A DNA stretch of 64,000 nucleotides from Pantoea sp. BAV 3049 (GTDB lineage Bacteria > Pseudomonadota > Gammaproteobacteria > Enterobacterales > Enterobacteriaceae). The translations under genes and the position numbers were made by a program. Under the pieces are notes generated by a model, which saw only the letters and a program-made list of their open reading frames with translations, did no database searches and was not told the DNA's origin. Location: positions 2,501,561 to 2,565,560 of the forward strand of contig NZ_WHOY01000031.1 in NCBI RefSeq assembly GCF_009765445.1, read 5' to 3'. Positions 1 to 8,303 of the stretch are shown here, in pieces (the stretch's first letter is position 1; each line of letters begins with the position of its first letter).

Positions 1-276
1 AAGACGGGCTTCCTGGATAAAACTGTTCAGGCCAGCCGCAAACAGCTTCTGGTACCGTTCGCCGCGCAGGACGATTGCCAGATCCTCATCGCGGGCGGCC
101 AGCGAAATGGGCAGGTACTCTTTGATTGCAATGGTGCGCTCAAGCAGGTGGTCCCAGGCGCGATAAACAATCCCGAAACCGCCACCGCCAATCACTTCCT
201 TAATCTCAAACTCGTTAAAACGGTGTCCAGCCGGAAGGGCGTTGGGCACGTTTTTCGCATTCTCGTTTGCCGACAT
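1..276 (-). CDS. T6SS-associated Ser/Thr protein kinase (PpkA-like), 5' part only
   Basis: The first 92 codons of a Hanks-type Ser/Thr kinase; the rest lies beyond the left window edge. The ATG is at 274-276. Visible kinase signatures are a glycine-rich loop (IGGGGFGIVYRAWD, from about residue 29) and the ATP-binding lysine in AIKEYLP (Lys52). In T6SS clusters such kinases (PpkA) phosphorylate an FHA protein and are opposed by a PP2C phosphatase; both partners are encoded upstream in the same run of minus-strand genes. Whether the product has a transmembrane or periplasmic sensor domain cannot be seen here. Kinase identity is secure; the PpkA assignment comes from context. Confidence 0.85.
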   Translation of the reverse strand, partial: MSANENAKNVPNALPAGHRFNEFEIKEVIGGGGFGIVYRAWDHLLERTIAIKEYLPISLAARDEDLAIVLRGERYQKLFAAGLNSFIQEARL

Positions 277-328
277 AGTAAACACTCTCTCAGTGCTAAC
301 GTCCTGTTATCCCCGGGGACTGTCCGGA

Positions 329-1279
329 TTAGTTAACGGTGCGCCAGGCGCCAATAGCCGGGTCGGCCAGGTCTGCATGCAGGTCATCAACCAGCAGCAC
401 ATTAATTTTCACTTGTTGATCCACCACGGACCCCCAGGCTTTACGCAGGGTATCCACACGGGCTTTCAGCGCATCCGCATCAGCGGCACGATCCTTGTCC
501 ATCTTCACCAGCAGCGCCCCGTCAAAGGACCAGACGTGCAGAGCAGGATTAAAGGTCAGCAGCAGCCAGCTGTCCGGCGCGTCTTTTTTGCTGACCACCA
601 GTCGCTGATTGTTGGCTGCCACGATATCAAGTTCTCCGCTGGCCGGGTGGACGTTACGTAGCGGGAAGCCTTCGTAAAATTGCACTGGCACCGGCTGGGT
701 TTTGCCGTTAGCGGAGAGCGTGAGTTCGCTTTTGCCTTCCAGCCAGCCTTCGGTTGAGCAGGAGAGATCCTTGCCGTCCGGAATAAACAGCGACTGGCCT
801 TCTTCATCCCACCAGGTGCGGAAATGGCAGCCGCCCGGCAGATCGAAATGCTGCAGCGGGGCGCTATTGGCGGGCTGGGAAAGATCCAGCGGCTCGGCGT
901 TGCTGGCCGTGGCCGTGGACGTCGCGTCAGCAATCACAATCGGCCGCCAGTTCTGCTCTTTGGCCGCAGTGCCGGTAGCCAGCACCGAACCGGTATCGTT
1001 AGTCATCTGCCAGGGCAACTCGACAAGTTTGCTGCACTGATTCTGTAACAGCGTGCCGACGCGGGGCAGGAAACTGGTCAGCACGCTGGACTCTTTGCTC
1101 TTTCCGGAGACGATACGTAAATGGATATTTTCCTGGCACCAGTCCTGTGGCGCATTACTCTCAACGTTGTCGATAAACACTTCCAGCGCCAGGCTGGGGG
1201 AGTAAACCACGCGATAATCCTCCGCCTGTGCGGCGGTCGCTATCAACAATGTGGCAGTGGCTGGCAACCAATATTTCAT
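329..1279 (-). CDS. Secreted protein of unknown function in the T6SS cluster
   Basis: A 316-residue protein with a clear Sec signal peptide (MKYWLPATATLLIATAAQA, cleavage predicted after AQA), so the mature protein should be periplasmic or exported. The mature part has four cysteines, enough for two disulfides, and no membrane segment. The open frame extends further upstream into the phosphatase gene, but the ATG at 1277-1279 gives the signal peptide directly and lies 14 bp after the phosphatase stop. I do not recognise a named family. Its place between the PP2C phosphatase and the kinase suggests it acts with them, for example as a periplasmic sensor of the kinase pathway; that is inference from position only. 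Confidence 0.75.
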   Translation of the reverse strand: MKYWLPATATLLIATAAQAEDYRVVYSPSLALEVFIDNVESNAPQDWCQENIHLRIVSGKSKESSVLTSFLPRVGTLLQNQCSKLVELPWQMTNDTGSVLATGTAAKEQNWRPIVIADATSTATASNAEPLDLSQPANSAPLQHFDLPGGCHFRTWWDEEGQSLFIPDGKDLSCSTEGWLEGKSELTLSANGKTQPVPVQFYEGFPLRNVHPASGELDIVAANNQRLVVSKKDAPDSWLLLTFNPALHVWSFDGALLVKMDKDRAADADALKARVDTLRKAWGSVVDQQVKINVLLVDDLHADLADPAIGAWRTVN

Positions 1280-1293
1280 AGCGTTCCTTGGTG

Positions 1294-2070
1294 TTAATCC
1301 CGCGGCGGTAAAAAGCGAGCAGAGTCCGCCATCGATTGTAATAGGGTGGTTTCCTGAGGCGAGCCGATCCAAATCGCCACCGCGCTCAAATTGTCTTTTT
1401 TGTCGCTGCGGTTTATGGCTTTTTGCATCAGAGCCAGCCACTCTTCAGGGGAGTTCACCATGCGCAACGCCTGTTCCATCTCTTCCGGCGTCAGGCTGCA
1501 CCAGAAGCCATCGGTACAGACCAGAAAAGCATCGCCATCTTCCAGTGGCAACACAGTGCTGTAACTGACCGGCTGTGGACCATCCGCGCCGAGCGCATTA
1601 TAGAGTAAATTACTGTTAATTCCGGCATTATCAACACCAGCATCCTTTAACTGCTGTGCCAGGCTGTGGTCGCGGGTCACCGAGTGGATATACCCCCGGC
1701 GGAAGTGATAAATGCGGCTGTCACCAGCGTGGGCCCACCATGAGCGCTGTAAATCACGGTCAATAAACAGCGCCGCAAGGGTGGTGCTCATCTGCTCAAA
1801 ATTCAGAATATTCCTTTGTGCCTGACGCACCGCCAGGTCGGCGTTTTCGACCCAGCGCACTGTATCATCGGGATTCATTGCTGAATCATGGACCAGCTCG
1901 GCCAGTAAAGCGTCTCTGGCGACCCTGGCGGCAATTTCTCCGCCTGCCGTGCCGGCCACACCGTCACAGACCAGGAAACAGGCACTGTGTTCGCCCAGCA
2001 GGGCTCCGGTTTCATCCTGATTACTTTCTCGCGCGCCGGTCTGCGAAGTCGCGGCATAGTTAATATTCAT
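1294..2070 (-). CDS. pppA: PP2C-family protein phosphatase (PppA-like) of T6SS
   Basis: A 258-residue single-domain PP2C phosphatase. Metal-binding and core motifs are visible in order: ESNQDE (15-20), VCDGVAGTAGG (34-44), HAGDSRIYHF (from 114), VCTDGFW (184-190) and KDNLSAVAI (225-233). In threonine-phosphorylation control of T6SS (known from Pseudomonas), PppA dephosphorylates the FHA protein and counteracts PpkA. The ATG overlaps the stop of the FHA gene (ATGA arrangement), indicating translational coupling. No signal peptide or membrane segment is seen, so it should be cytoplasmic. Confidence 0.9.
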   Translation of the reverse strand: MNINYAATSQTGARESNQDETGALLGEHSACFLVCDGVAGTAGGEIAARVARDALLAELVHDSAMNPDDTVRWVENADLAVRQAQRNILNFEQMSTTLAALFIDRDLQRSWWAHAGDSRIYHFRRGYIHSVTRDHSLAQQLKDAGVDNAGINSNLLYNALGADGPQPVSYSTVLPLEDGDAFLVCTDGFWCSLTPEEMEQALRMVNSPEEWLALMQKAINRSDKKDNLSAVAIWIGSPQETTLLQSMADSARFLPPRD

Positions 2071-3233
2071 TCGTCATCCGGTTGGATCTGGGAGTCTTTG
2101 TACTGATTCACTTCCATGTCATAGGCCTGCAGGAAAGCATCGCCAAACAGGGTATGGAAATCGTCTTCGATTTCACCAGAGGTGTTCTGATAATGGCGCA
2201 GGAAGTAGTCCCACAGGGCGGCTTTCTTGATCGGGCTCAGCCCCATGCGCGGCAGATTACCATCGCGCTTCGCATGCTCTTCCAGCCGCTGCGGATTAAA
2301 AGATTGCAGCATGGCGGCAATGATGGCGCGGATCCCGGCGATCATTCCCAACTGGTGGGCTTGCAGGTCAACCAGCGCGTCCCGTACTGCCTGTTCTGGT
2401 GGCATAAACCCCGGCATCTGGCTCTGATAAATCTGCATCAGCACCGTTTTACCGGAAGGCAGGATTTTAAACGGGTTGTTGGCTTCATTGAGGATCATAG
2501 TCATCTCTGCCTTCACGCCGCGCTTAAGAATTGAACGCGAGGAGAGCAGCGCCACCGTACCCTGAGAGAACAGGCTCAGCATCCGGCCGGTAATGCGCAT
2601 CTGGTCTTCGGTCAGCTGAGGTTTGTCGGCATGATTATCCAGCCCCATCCCTTCCATCAGCGCGGCGAGCAGACGCTGCTCGTTGCCCTGAGGCACTCTG
2701 CGCCCGGTATGCGGGGCATCATGGTTAACCGGGTCAATGCCCAGTCGGGCATCATTCTGGCGGGCAGTGCGGGCGGCAAGTTGTTCAGCAGAGTGCAGTT
2801 CCGTGGGATGAACCAGAATCGGCTCCTGCTCATGCAAAATACCCAGCGGATCCTGCGGCAGGGTATCGTGATGGCTGAACAATGCCAGTGGATCAACGTC
2901 GCTGAAGGCTTGCTCCTGCTCGCGGGCCGGGTCGCTGACGGCTATCTGGTATTCGCCGATCCCCAGCACGTCACCATGCTGCAGTGAAATCTGACTGCCG
3001 CGCGCCAGCGGGGCATGGTTATGCACCACCGCAATCACGCTGCCGTGGTTGGTCAGACGACAATCGCCATTACCGGCGACATGCACCACCGCTTGCAGGC
3101 GGGAAATGGCCCGATCCGCATCCGGAAGCACCAAATCGTTGTCCACGCTGCGGCCAATCGTGCCGCCAGGCGGCACAAATTCACAGGCGTTAACGGGTAC
3201 CTCGGTTTTGCTCTCAACAATGGTAAATCGCAT
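2067..3233 (-). CDS. tagH: T6SS FHA-domain protein (TagH/Fha)
   Basis: A 388-residue protein with an N-terminal FHA domain (about 1-100; GRSVDNDLVLPD at 27-38, then ISRLQA at 43-48), a linker, and a C-terminal helical region (about 190-380) typical of T6SS FHA proteins. FHA domains bind phosphothreonine; in T6SS this protein is the usual substrate or reader of PpkA. Canonical FHA domains carry SRxHA; here the histidine is replaced by glutamine, which may weaken phosphopeptide binding. The ATG at 3231-3233 is chosen over an in-frame upstream ATG at 3299 because the domain begins at MRFTIVES and the longer start would run into tagF. Confidence 0.88.
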   Translation of the reverse strand: MRFTIVESKTEVPVNACEFVPPGGTIGRSVDNDLVLPDADRAISRLQAVVHVAGNGDCRLTNHGSVIAVVHNHAPLARGSQISLQHGDVLGIGEYQIAVSDPAREQEQAFSDVDPLALFSHHDTLPQDPLGILHEQEPILVHPTELHSAEQLAARTARQNDARLGIDPVNHDAPHTGRRVPQGNEQRLLAALMEGMGLDNHADKPQLTEDQMRITGRMLSLFSQGTVALLSSRSILKRGVKAEMTMILNEANNPFKILPSGKTVLMQIYQSQMPGFMPPEQAVRDALVDLQAHQLGMIAGIRAIIAAMLQSFNPQRLEEHAKRDGNLPRMGLSPIKKAALWDYFLRHYQNTSGEIEDDFHTLFGDAFLQAYDMEVNQYKDSQIQPDDE

Positions 3234-3270
3234 GCGCTTTTCCTGAAGCCAGGCCCTGGGCCAAATAACT

Positions 3271-3969
3271 CTATTCAAACATCGGCGGATAGAGTCCATG
3301 TCGTCCCGGCTGTGCCACAGCGGCCGGATCGAATAACTGAGAAAACAGCTGAGCGGTCAGATTTCCGCTGTGTTTGTGGCTGGCCAGTGGATAGCCATCA
3401 CTCTGATTGGTCCACCAGTAACTGGTGTACTGCATCGGGTCGAACTTAACCGCCACTTCGCGCCATGCCAGAGTACAGGGCAGATCCTGATAGCCGATCA
3501 CGTCCATAATATCCGAACGGCCGGTGTCAGGCAGCGACAGGGGAGGCAGCGCCAGCAGCTCCTGCTCCAGTTGTTCAGCACTGAACGGAGCGCTGACGGC
3601 GTGATGCAGCGTTTCACCCAACTGCTGAAACCAGTCGCCTGAGACTGCCAGCTGAGCCGGATGCCACTGGGCCACCGGCACGCTCTGCAGCGCCAGTAGC
3701 GGCCATGAACGCCCAACGCGGTCACGTGACGGCAGAAGGCAGCCAATTTGCACACGCTGGACGCCCAGCGTGGCTGGCAGGGCGAAATTCCACACCGGCG
3801 CATGAGAAAACTGCTCGCTGACGCCTTCACTGTGATGATGCCAGTGGGTCAGTCCAAGCAGAAACCAGTTTGACCAGTTGGTGACAATCGCCTCAGGGAT
3901 CCGCCACTGTAAAAAGTCACCGGTGCCTGGCAGCTTGCCGTACCAACCCAGCTTATTGTTCTCTGGCAT
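3271..3969 (-). CDS. tagF: T6SS-associated protein TagF
   Basis: A 232-residue protein with the family hallmark GWYGKLPGTGDF at residues 8-19, typical of the TagF/ImpM (DUF2094) family. TagF is a post-translational repressor of T6SS activity in Pseudomonas and Agrobacterium, acting through the FHA protein. It starts 15 bp after the tssM stop with a good ribosome site (GAGGAG) and is followed by the FHA gene, so these genes look co-transcribed. Length is normal for an unfused TagF; in some genomes it is fused to PppA, here it is separate. Confidence 0.9.
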   Translation of the reverse strand: MPENNKLGWYGKLPGTGDFLQWRIPEAIVTNWSNWFLLGLTHWHHHSEGVSEQFSHAPVWNFALPATLGVQRVQIGCLLPSRDRVGRSWPLLALQSVPVAQWHPAQLAVSGDWFQQLGETLHHAVSAPFSAEQLEQELLALPPLSLPDTGRSDIMDVIGYQDLPCTLAWREVAVKFDPMQYTSYWWTNQSDGYPLASHKHSGNLTAQLFSQLFDPAAVAQPGRHGLYPPMFE

Positions 3970-3984
3970 CGTGAACTCCTCGGG

Positions 3985-6102
3985 CTAGTAATCGTCGGAC
4001 GAAGCCGATTCTTGTGCGGCCACCCCTGCCGTCATCGCCGGGGATTTTTGCCCCGTATTGTCCAGATTGATTGCCATCTTCATCATCATCAGCGCGTTAT
4101 CCCTGGCGAACGGCGAGGTCTGGATTTGCCGATCCAGCAGCTGGCTGAGGTGCCAGTCAAGCTGCTGTAACTGGCGGGTGGTGACGTTGGCGGGCAGAGT
4201 GCGCTGCAGGTTTTGCATCACCCAGCCACGTAAGAATTCACCATCGTAACTGCGCGGCTGATAGAGCATCTGATAGGCGCGCAGGGCATTACGGCTGAAT
4301 TCGCTGTCATCGCCCTTATCATTGCGCAGCGTGGCGGTAATATTCTGCGCCACGCGCGGCAACAGCAGAGTCTTCAGCGCATTCTGATAGAAGCCCCAGG
4401 CCGCGTCACTGACCTGATCGCCACGATACAGCCCTCCGCGCATGCTCAGCGGCGGGTCTTCCAGTGAAAAACTGTCGCTCTGCGGCAGCGCGACCAGGCT
4501 GTTTAAGAAGGGTAGCAGATCCAGAATATCGCCCTTATTATTCGCCGCCAGCTGCCGGGCCTGCTGCTCCACCGGCGCGAGGCGTGCCGATACCTGCTGC
4601 AGATAGTGCTGGTTTTTATAATAGCTGGTGGTCCATAAAAGTGCGGTAATCAGCAGCGCCACACCCATCGAAACATAACCCGCCCAGTGGAGTACGCGGT
4701 TGCGGTGCTCCCAGGAACGATCACTGCCGGCCAGGCCGCTTTCCTGGAAAATCATGTCGCTGAGCAATGATCGAATAAAGTAGCTCTGACCCTTATTCGC
4801 CGGGATCGGGGCGTTGCGGTTAACGGTATCCCAGCTGGCGATGGAGTGATCAACAGCCTGCGGCAGCTGAAGCTTGCGCGTCAGTTCACCCATAATCCGG
4901 TCGAAGGGCAGACCTTCCTGAGTACCGCTGGTGAAGAACAATCCGCGGGCTGACCACGGCATTTCGCCGTTTTCCGGTGAAAAGACTATATCGAGATATT
5001 CCGCCAGCAGCGGGCGCAATGAGGCAAATTCCTGCGGGAACAGGAAACAGTCGGCACGCTGGGTTAAATCACTCTCTTTCGCCATTTTCCCGGCCAGCTC
5101 TTCCTGCAGGCGTAGAGTCAGGTTGCTGAACTGCTGTTCAAAAAGGGTGTTCAGCGCGGGTTCACTGTTGCGGTCGGCTTCCCACGGGAAGCTGAAACCC
5201 CAGATACGGTCACGCTGGCTCTTGTCCAAAGTGGCGTAGTAGCTCATAAACCCTTTCAGCAGATCGGTTTTGGTGACCATGACATAGACCGGGAAGTGGA
5301 TCCCGGTTTGCTGGTGCAGCTCGGCCATGCGCTGGCGTAGCGAGGTGGCCTGAGCGAAACGCGCTTCCGCTGAGTCGCTCAGCAGATCGGCCACGCTGAG
5401 GGTCATGATCACGCCATTAATCGGCTGGCGGGTGCGGTAGCGCTTGAGCAGGTTGATAAAAGTCTGCCATTCGCTGGCATCCCGGGCGCGAAGGCTCTCC
5501 TGCAGGGTGTAACGGCCTGCGGTATCCAGCAACACCGCCTCTTCAGTGATCCACCAGTCGCAATGACGTGTGCCGCCAACGCCGCGCAGGGCCGTTTTAC
5601 CCATGCTGTCGCTGAGAGGGAAATCCAGTCCTGAATTGATCAACGCGGTGGTTTTACCTGCACCCGGTGCGCCGATAATCATGTACCACGGCAACTGATA
5701 GAGGTACTGGGCACTGAAACGCTGCAGCCAGCCGCGCTTTTTCTTTGTCTGGCGACCGGAAAATTGGATCTTCTTCAGCAGTATTGCTGCTTCGCTGAAG
5801 CGGGCGCTGAGCAGCTCTTCGGTAGCGGCCTGTTCAGCATGGTCCACGTTGTAACTCTGCAGATTATTCAGCAGCTTACTGTTAAACCACGCGCGGTAGA
5901 GTTGCGGGATCAGTTGAAAGACAATCCACAGGAAATAGCACAACCCGATGACGATCTGGCGATTAAGGTTGTTTTCCAGCCAGTGATAGTCGCTGAATGA
6001 GAACTGCGGGCCGATCATCCAGATCAGCGCGGAGAGGGCGGTAATTCCGAGGAAACCCCAGAGTAACCGGCTCAGGAGCACGGTCGTAAAAGTGGATGGC
6101 AT
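3985..6102 (-). CDS. tssM: T6SS membrane complex protein TssM (IcmF), unusually short
   Basis: Inner-membrane component of the T6SS membrane complex. Two N-terminal membrane segments (about 13-31 and 49-68) are followed by a cytoplasmic NTPase-like domain with Walker A GAPGAGKT (144-151), a Walker B-like LLDTAGR (191-197) and TKTD (277-280), then a third membrane segment (about 471-491) and a periplasmic tail of about 210 residues. Family members are usually about 1,100-1,300 residues; this one has 705 and ends in SSDDY. The stop is 15 bp from the tagF start, so no detached C-terminal remnant is present here. The missing part corresponds to the periplasmic region that contacts TssJ in E. coli (EAEC). 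It could be a compact but working TssM or an internally deleted gene. Confidence 0.85.
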   Translation of the reverse strand: MPSTFTTVLLSRLLWGFLGITALSALIWMIGPQFSFSDYHWLENNLNRQIVIGLCYFLWIVFQLIPQLYRAWFNSKLLNNLQSYNVDHAEQAATEELLSARFSEAAILLKKIQFSGRQTKKKRGWLQRFSAQYLYQLPWYMIIGAPGAGKTTALINSGLDFPLSDSMGKTALRGVGGTRHCDWWITEEAVLLDTAGRYTLQESLRARDASEWQTFINLLKRYRTRQPINGVIMTLSVADLLSDSAEARFAQATSLRQRMAELHQQTGIHFPVYVMVTKTDLLKGFMSYYATLDKSQRDRIWGFSFPWEADRNSEPALNTLFEQQFSNLTLRLQEELAGKMAKESDLTQRADCFLFPQEFASLRPLLAEYLDIVFSPENGEMPWSARGLFFTSGTQEGLPFDRIMGELTRKLQLPQAVDHSIASWDTVNRNAPIPANKGQSYFIRSLLSDMIFQESGLAGSDRSWEHRNRVLHWAGYVSMGVALLITALLWTTSYYKNQHYLQQVSARLAPVEQQARQLAANNKGDILDLLPFLNSLVALPQSDSFSLEDPPLSMRGGLYRGDQVSDAAWGFYQNALKTLLLPRVAQNITATLRNDKGDDSEFSRNALRAYQMLYQPRSYDGEFLRGWVMQNLQRTLPANVTTRQLQQLDWHLSQLLDRQIQTSPFARDNALMMMKMAINLDNTGQKSPAMTAGVAAQESASSDDY

Positions 6103-7325
6103 CAGGATTTCCCCGCTTTACCGGCCGGCGCTTCTGGTGCCGGGAAGAGAATAATTTCAACCCTGCGATTTTGCGCCCGGTTTTCCCGGCTGTCATTCGG
6201 TAACAGCGGGCTGCTGTCCCCCCGACCTTCACTGCGGATCATATGGCCTGGCGTCTGCATCTGTTGCTGCATCAGGGTGCTGATACTGCGGGCCTGTGCC
6301 AACGAGAATTCATAGCTGGAAGCGAAGTGGGTTGAGCGCACGCGCTGGTTGTCAGTATAAACACTCACCAGGACGGTTCCCTTAATATTGTCCATAGCCG
6401 CAGAAACGCGGGTAATGATGGCGCGGCCCTCCGGAGTCAGATCGGTGCCGGAATCGCTGAACAGCTTGTCAGCAGCGACAATCACTTTGCTGCCGCTGGT
6501 GCCATCAGTCACGTCCAGCTGGCGTGCAGAGATCAAATCGTCCAGCCGCTGGCGGATGTCCAGCAGCGATCGGGTGGAAGGGCTGCGTTTGCCCAGTTCA
6601 AGTTTTGGTAACGGCGTCTGCCAGATTGAGCGCAACAGCGGCTCGGCGGAGTTGCCCAGCCGCCAGTTCAGGCCGGTGTAGATCAGGCAGGCAATAAATG
6701 CGGTAACGGTAATACAGGCCCAGAGCGGAACCGGCGGACGCCACAGGGTATTTTGCCCGGAAGGGGCCAGCGGTTGCGGCGGCGCTGGCGACTGCTGCAC
6801 GCCACGGGTATCAATGATTAACTGGGCGAGGCGGGTACGCACCGAGTCGCGCTGAATACGGCCATGATCGACCGCCCGGTAACGTCCTTCATACCCCAGC
6901 AGCAGGCAGTAGTGGATCACTTCCAGCAACCAGAGATGTTGCCCCGGCGTCTGGGAAATGCGCGACAACAGCTGAAATACTTTTTCACCGCCCCAGCTTT
7001 CGTTATGGAAGGTGACCAGCAGCCCATTGCCGGACCAGACGCCGCGCGTTCCCCACGGGGTTTGTGCAGCGGCTTCATCCAGCGCACTGCACAGGCAGTA
7101 ACGGGCACCGATAATGATATCGAAAGGTAAACCGGCCTGCTTGCTGCGGGTTTCAAACTGGCGGATCTCATCGACGAGCTGCTGACGCAGGCCGGCGGGA
7201 TCGTCATGCGTTGCCGCCAGACGTATCTGCACAATGGCATTGAGCAATGGTGCAGCAGCGGCAAGTAACGGGTTCTCTTGGCTGACGGAGAGAGGCTTGT
7301 CAGCGGGGTATTCCGGGGTCATCAA
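6102..7325 (-). CDS. tssL: T6SS membrane protein TssL with C-terminal OmpA-like domain
   Basis: A 407-residue TssL (DotU/VasF) protein. The N-terminal cytoplasmic domain (about 15-180) has the conserved LDEAAAQTPWG (82-92) and SWGGEKVF (110-117) segments. One membrane span (about 199-218) follows, then a periplasmic OmpA-like peptidoglycan-binding domain (about 279-396) with the late NRRVEI motif (386-391). Extended TssL proteins of this kind anchor the complex to the cell wall. The stop overlaps the tssM ATG by one base (TGATG), so the two are translationally coupled. An adjacent in-frame ATG pair at the start makes the first residue uncertain by one codon. Confidence 0.93.
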   Translation of the reverse strand: MMTPEYPADKPLSVSQENPLLAAAAPLLNAIVQIRLAATHDDPAGLRQQLVDEIRQFETRSKQAGLPFDIIIGARYCLCSALDEAAAQTPWGTRGVWSGNGLLVTFHNESWGGEKVFQLLSRISQTPGQHLWLLEVIHYCLLLGYEGRYRAVDHGRIQRDSVRTRLAQLIIDTRGVQQSPAPPQPLAPSGQNTLWRPPVPLWACITVTAFIACLIYTGLNWRLGNSAEPLLRSIWQTPLPKLELGKRSPSTRSLLDIRQRLDDLISARQLDVTDGTSGSKVIVAADKLFSDSGTDLTPEGRAIITRVSAAMDNIKGTVLVSVYTDNQRVRSTHFASSYEFSLAQARSISTLMQQQMQTPGHMIRSEGRGDSSPLLPNDSRENRAQNRRVEIILFPAPEAPAGKAGKS

Positions 7326-7360
7326 ACTTAACTGTCTCTGCTGTGTGGCAGCTGCCAGGC

Positions 7361-7858
7361 CTATTCAAGGATCCAGGTCGCTGTATCATTATTGCGACAG
7401 GCTTTGCTCTTTCCACCCACGTCAACGCAAACCTTCTTAGCGCTGCTGTTTTTACGTGCTCGCGGCCGATCGCCTTTGATAGTGGCATCGTAGAGTTCGG
7501 CTTTTACTCCGGCCTTGAAGGGGACATAGCCGATCAGCTGCTGTTGATCTGCTTCTGCCACAGCCAGCCAGTGGTTTTCCACCTCGCCAAGCACGGTGAA
7601 CGGCTTGCCATTATCCAGGTAGCGGATAATTTTACCGCCAAAGTCAGGGCTGCTCATTACCGAGGCGTTATACAGCGCACGGTAAGTTTCATTAACCGGG
7701 TTGAAAGAGTTTGGTGCCTGTACTGCATGACGATGCGTCAGCTGTACACCATCCACTTCCGATGTGACGAGGGTGTCATCAGTAACCGGAGGCGGAGGTG
7801 CTTTACATCCGGCCAGGGTCAGTACTGCCAGCAGGGTTAACGCGATGCTTATTTTCAC
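7361..7858 (-). CDS. SH3-like outer-membrane lipoprotein, first gene of the T6SS run
   Basis: A lipoprotein precursor of about 165 residues: a short positive N-terminus, a hydrophobic stretch and a lipobox (LAGC), followed by a proline-rich linker. The mature part contains a bacterial SH3-like segment (GKPFTVLGEVENHWLAVAE and GYVPFKAG) and a cysteine pair near the C-terminus. I prefer the GTG at 7856-7858, which has GAGGAT just upstream, over the in-frame ATG at 7879 that precedes that ribosome site. It lies 35 bp before tssL, where a TssJ lipoprotein might be expected, but it does not look like the TssJ beta-sandwich. A role in the T6SS membrane complex is inferred from position. Confidence 0.75.
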   Translation of the reverse strand: MKISIALTLLAVLTLAGCKAPPPPVTDDTLVTSEVDGVQLTHRHAVQAPNSFNPVNETYRALYNASVMSSPDFGGKIIRYLDNGKPFTVLGEVENHWLAVAEADQQQLIGYVPFKAGVKAELYDATIKGDRPRARKNSSAKKVCVDVGGKSKACRNNDTATWILE

Positions 7859-8303
7859 ATTGATCCTCGTGAATATCATCAGTGAGTCTTATAGTCCACA
7901 AGCAAAATCCCACTCTTACGCAGAAGACCGGTTGGCCTCTGCGCATGAAAAATTATTCAGGTTTACAGAAAGATAAATATCCTGTCAGTCTACATGACGC
8001 TTTTGGGAATGGGAACCATTGCAGCGTGCGACTTTACATGTTAACGGCTGCCCCGCAGGTGACAAAGTAAGCGGTAAAGTTGACAGCGGGCTAATTTGAT
8101 TAGGATTGATTATAGGGTTCGGGCCGATCCACCCTGACTGGCTTCAACCGGCCGCTTCCTGTGCGGAGATTTGGGACTTTAATGATTAGATTATCTGATG
8201 GGTTGCCCGGCGTGAAGAATTTATCAGGCACCGCTCTTTTCAGCCAAATCCCGGTCAGATGTGACAGTGTTTTTCTCACCCGGGCGGGCAAAGTGACAAC
8301 GGA
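7859..8303. other. Intergenic region between T6SS genes and the deoR-like gene
   Basis: About 445 bp with no convincing gene. The promoter for the T6SS run must lie here if the lipoprotein is the first gene. I searched for a sigma-54 -24/-12 element facing the T6SS genes and did not find one. No strong terminator hairpin with a T-run was found for the deoR-like gene, which ends at 8304. Confidence 0.5.

Noticed and set aside
556-933. Open frame of 125 codons on the minus strand within the T6SS secreted-protein gene
   Set aside because: It lies in another frame inside a gene with a good signal peptide; composition is Arg/Pro/Ala-rich as expected for a shadow frame.
7859-8303. Possible sigma-54 promoter for the T6SS run
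   Set aside because: Several TGG...GC-like strings were checked on the minus strand, but none has the required GG-N10-GC register.
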